Source: UBA10646 sp003456175 (GTDB lineage Bacteria; Bacteroidota; Bacteroidia; Chitinophagales; Chitinophagaceae). From it: a stretch of 64,000 bases of DNA. This document shows positions 61,440-64,000 of this stretch, in pieces. Made by a program: the position numbers and the translations under genes. Where the stretch lies: contig DALYLQ010000003.1 in the NCBI GenBank assembly GCA_031976225.1, positions 49,904 to 113,903 of the forward strand, written 5' to 3'. The notes beneath the pieces are model-generated. The model made no database searches. It worked only from the letters and a program-made list of their open reading frames with translations, and was not told the origin of the DNA. The first letter of the stretch is position 1. The number at the start of each line of letters is the position of its first letter.

Positions 61440-62432
61440 ATGAATTTCTGTCCGGAATGTGGTAAAAAACTAGAAGAAATTGGAAATTTTTGTATTCAGT
61501 GTGGTCATAAGTTGTCTGGAGTGGATATGAAAGAAAAACTAATTACAAAAGTTTCAGTTCCTTCAACTGGTGCGAATCTATTTGAAAATGCTCATCAAGA
61601 ATCGACTTTAATAAATGATATTGATGCTACAATATCGGAAAATTCTTTTAATAAAGATAAGCCTATCATCCATGAAACTTCGTCGACCTTTAAGCAAAAG
61701 GTTGGGGGTTGCTTGTCTTGGATTGGTTTCTTTTTCTTGTTGATTTTGTTAATTGTAGAGTATGGTATATATAAAGATTCTTTATATCCCAAAAGCGAAG
61801 CTGATTTGATGAAGCTACTAGGTGATAGATTTTGGAGAATATCAAGCGTTGATGTTAAAGAAATTTACGTAGATGGCAAATTAGTATCCAAACCAACAAG
61901 TAATAAAGTTAAGATGCTTAAGAATGCTGTTGAAGGCGACCGTGGTCCATCGATGTATGAGTCGTTCAAAACTGAAATAGAAAGTCAAAAGAATTATGAC
62001 TCATACTTTTCACTTATAAATACAAAGGATAAGTTAATATCTGTAGGAGATTCTATTTTTTTTTATAATCAATACTATAACCTAGAAAAATCAGAATACA
62101 ATTATGAAACAGTAAATAAACGTTTAATGCGAAAGGATGGAAAATTTTATTTTGAATGCATAAATCCAGGAATACTTGTTTTAAAACTAAAAGAGAATAC
62201 GATTGAAGGTGATGACTATGTTTATTATGTTTATGATTATAAGACGATGATAGATGAAATTGATGATGGAGAGCTGATTACGGAAGAAGACAAAACATAT
62301 GAGATTGATAATGTAAAAATCCGTCTTGTAACTAAAACTACGTACAAGGAATGTAAACCCTTAAATAAAACTAAATATTTGGAAAGTAAAGCGGAACTTA
62401 AAGCGCTGTTCTCTTCATTAGATTCTGAGTAA
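61440..62432 (+). CDS. Zinc-ribbon membrane protein of unknown function
   Basis: ATG 61440 gives MNFCPECGKKLEEIGNFCIQCGHKLSG, a two-CxxC zinc ribbon; the open frame upstream (from 61386) is not supported. A polar linker (about 30-95) leads to one membrane helix (about 100-120, SWIGFFFLLILLIVEYGIY) and a soluble C-terminal domain (about 125-330) with no recognised family. The layout (cytosolic zinc ribbon, helix, outside domain) is shared by several unrelated AT-rich island proteins. Confidence 0.65.
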   Translation: MNFCPECGKKLEEIGNFCIQCGHKLSGVDMKEKLITKVSVPSTGANLFENAHQESTLINDIDATISENSFNKDKPIIHETSSTFKQKVGGCLSWIGFFFLLILLIVEYGIYKDSLYPKSEADLMKLLGDRFWRISSVDVKEIYVDGKLVSKPTSNKVKMLKNAVEGDRGPSMYESFKTEIESQKNYDSYFSLINTKDKLISVGDSIFFYNQYYNLEKSEYNYETVNKRLMRKDGKFYFECINPGILVLKLKENTIEGDDYVYYVYDYKTMIDEIDDGELITEEDKTYEIDNVKIRLVTKTTYKECKPLNKTKYLESKAELKALFSSLDSE

Positions 62433-63535
62433 TCATAACATTGGATAGCTTAATTTTATATGTTAAGTATAGTTTAGGGTCAAAGATTATCACTTCATCA
62501 CTAATGTAATTTATTATGAGTTAATTACTTATGTTTTAGATCACTTCTACTTAACTTTAAAAATTAATATTGTAATTGCTTATTTTATTTTAGTCATCCC
62601 TTATACTGAGATGTAAGTTTTCATGTAACATATATTTTGATAGACACTAGCATAGTATTTTTCCATTGTCAATACAACTCGAGTCTTCATTACAAGTATT
62701 TTTTATAGAGATAAACTTTACTATACTATATAAAAATTTATTTAGTGAATATTTGATACTTTAATTTAAGTTATTAAAAATGCTTTGTAGCCTAGCTGTA
62801 CAAACTCTTATTCAAAATATAGATTCTTGTTCTGTAGCTATAAAGATAGTCAATTGGTATGACTTGGCTCCTTTCAAAAGATACTTAAAAGGTGTGCTAT
62901 AGCACTGATTAGTATGGCTGTAATTCTAAAAATCTAACAAATAGTTTCGAGTTACACAGCGGGTTTAGCATTATCTTTAAAATAAGCGTTATTTAAAGTC
63001 TCGATATCCTATGTTCACACTTCAATGCAAAGTTAAACTCATATTATTATTATTAAACACTGCTACTTCAATTTTACTGTGAATCATACATATTTCTAGA
63101 TTAGCTATTTTAGTAACATACAATTGAGTTTTTCTATCTAGGTGAAGCACGTTTTCTTTTACTACAATTGTAGTTTTATGAAACTAGATAGTTGATCTTT
63201 TTCACTTTGCCAAGTATTATCATAAAAGAATTAGCTAAAAAAAATTCAACCAGTTTCATTTATAATATCAAGCCACCTTACTAAAATATTTAGATAATGC
63301 TGCATGTATTTATTGGACAAGTCCAGACTATGATTTGGTTTTATGCGATTATAAAGTCAACCTTTACGACACCCTAGTGAAGGAGACTTTATTGAATAAA
63401 TTTGTTGTTTATACAGTAAATTTCTATGCCTTCTAAATTGTTAGATTCTATTTTGTATTTATTATTCTTGCCAGCTTGGTTTGATATGGTATATGTATAA
63501 ATGTTAGAGACACTATTGGTTTAAAGTATTTTATT
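62433..63535. other. 1.1-kb AT-rich region without an intact gene
   Basis: Only short frames are found on either strand. One piece, 63266-63436, is open for 56 codons without a start codon and reads like ordinary protein (...NAACIYWTSPDYDLVLCDYKVN...), so it may be the end of a decayed gene. The rest shows no repeats, hairpins or dispersed-word copies. Confidence 0.4.
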
Positions 63536-64000
63536 ATGAAACACTGCTCAAATTGTGGAACCAAAATTGCTGAATCATATAAATTTTGTACTATTTGCGG
63601 TAATTCCTTACAGAAACTAGAATTCGAACAATCTAATGAGTTGACAATTAAAGATGTTAAATCAAATAATGAATCTGTAGAGCCTAAGATAATTAATTTG
63701 TTGATGGGTTCTGTAACCGATATACAAGGTAATTTAAAGTATGGTTATGTTAATGAAGGTGGAGATTGGGTTATTCAACCATTATTTGATGAGATTTTTA
63801 GATGTCAGCATTCTAATACGTTTTGTAAGGGACGAATAAATAATAAGTGGGGTATAGTTGATCATCAAGGTAATTGGATATTACAGGCGATATATGACGG
63901 TATAGAAGAAATTAAAGATACTTTATACAAGGTAAACGTCAATAATAAGTGGGGTATAGTTGATCATCAAGGTAATTGGATATTACAGGCGATATATGAC
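63536..64000 (+). CDS. WG-repeat protein with N-terminal zinc ribbon, cut by window end
   Basis: It is open for 155 codons from ATG 63536. A zinc ribbon (MKHCSNCGTKIAESYKFCTICG, CxxC pairs at 4-7 and 18-21) is followed by a linker and WG-type beta repeats: NLKYGYVNEGGDWVIQPLFDEI, NKWGIVDHQGNWILQAIYDGI and a third copy of the same wording at the edge. WG repeats are structural scaffolds of uncertain role. Two of the repeats are identical in DNA over 60 bp. Confidence 0.78.
   Translation, partial: MKHCSNCGTKIAESYKFCTICGNSLQKLEFEQSNELTIKDVKSNNESVEPKIINLLMGSVTDIQGNLKYGYVNEGGDWVIQPLFDEIFRCQHSNTFCKGRINNKWGIVDHQGNWILQAIYDGIEEIKDTLYKVNVNNKWGIVDHQGNWILQAIYD
63839..64000 (+). repeat. Exact 60-bp direct repeat in WG-repeat gene
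   Basis: Bases 63839-63898 and 63941-64000 are identical over 60 bp, 102 bp apart start to start, which is 34 codons and in frame. The second copy runs to the window end, so the repeat may be longer and there may be more copies. Confidence 0.92.

Larger units (their letters stand above)
49790..64000. mobile_element. Putative integrative element or genomic island beside tRNA-Phe, right end not in window
   Basis: The evidence is a tyrosine integrase and an excisionase-like HTH gene directly 3' of a complete tRNA-Phe, a primase-helicase replication gene, a sharp drop in GC content, low-complexity AT-rich spacers, and total absence of the dispersed 15-bp word that occurs about every 1.2 kb to the left. 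Transfer genes are not seen. A second copy of the tRNA 3' end (attR) was looked for and not found up to 64000, so the element continues beyond the window or the boundary has decayed. How much of 54.6-64 kb is true cargo is uncertain. Confidence 0.6.

Noticed and set aside
1..64000. CRISPR arrays, rRNA genes, insertion sequences with terminal inverted repeats
   Set aside because: I looked for regularly spaced repeats, rRNA and transposase signatures and saw none. The dispersed word is not spaced like a CRISPR array.

Overview
The window looks like a chromosome segment of a Bacteroidota bacterium, probably of the Chitinophagaceae type (inference). The evidence is a GldH-type gliding lipoprotein, a subtilase with a type IX secretion C-terminus, an IPExxxVDY-family protein, DUF2911, a holB-gldH-ricT neighbourhood, a Rho with a long disordered insert, and Bacteroidota-style promoter sequence. 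Bases 1-49.7 kb are moderate-GC core genome. About 50-64 kb is visibly more AT-rich and has a different gene style.

Core layout. 0-1.1 kb: partial mtgA and an exported protein. 1.1-5.2 kb: an HxlR regulator divergent from a DJ-1/PfpI-alpha/beta hydrolase fusion, a beta-barrel-like protein, an F420-type NADP oxidoreductase and an SDR. 5.3-10.2 kb: LysE exporter, M28 peptidase, IPExxxVDY protein, carbinolamine dehydratase, GT2 and meaB. 10.2-16.5 kb: DUF2911, AcpH-like protein, engB, glutathione peroxidase, a frameshifted beta-helix lipoprotein, comF-like and radA. 16.6-17.4 kb: a tandem Usp protein. 17.5-23.6 kb: a sucrose-type locus (SLC45-like transporter, GH13 lipoprotein, fructokinase, amylosucrase-like enzyme). 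23.8-28.2 kb: yicC-gldH-holB-ricT. Then gpmI, a frameshifted type IX-secreted subtilase, a trypsin-like lipoprotein, asnS, a PAS/HisKA protein, mscS, rho, aspA, a nucleoid-associated protein, a nadR-like kinase with pnuC, TspO-like, RlpA, CPBP-like, MBL, PhnD-like and recA.

Accessory layout. A tRNA-Phe(GAA) at 49.72 kb marks the junction. Immediately beyond it lie a tyrosine integrase, an excisionase-like HTH protein and a primase-helicase fusion. Further on are a LytTR regulator overlapping a beta-propeller sensor kinase, a pentameric ligand-gated channel-like protein, small zinc-ribbon, DUF2752-like and DUF6150-like proteins, a 1.1-kb stretch without intact genes, and a WG-repeat protein running off the end. 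The right boundary of the element is not in the window.

Main discovery. A 15-bp word, [AG]CCTT[AG]CGG[CT]AAATG, allowing up to two mismatches, occurs 42 times (counted by eye) in the first 49.7 kb on both strands, and not at all in the following 14.3 kb. Twenty-five copies are intergenic. They often sit beside Rho-independent terminators, and five intergenic spacers hold two copies as an inverted pair in the same arm order. Seventeen copies lie inside unrelated genes and are read as H-L-P-Q-G, A-L-R-Q-M, L-[TA]-V-[NK], F-T-[VA]-R or L-A-A-[NK]. Every copy whose TAA would be an in-frame stop has CAA instead. This resembles a DNA uptake sequence or HIP1-like genome-wide word more than a transcription-factor site. 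I know of no such word described for Bacteroidota. comF-like, radA and recA are nearby, but they also occur in non-competent bacteria.

Three genes are each broken by what looks like a single-base shift (about 14.08, 32.29 and 60.05 kb). These could be real lesions or assembly errors.
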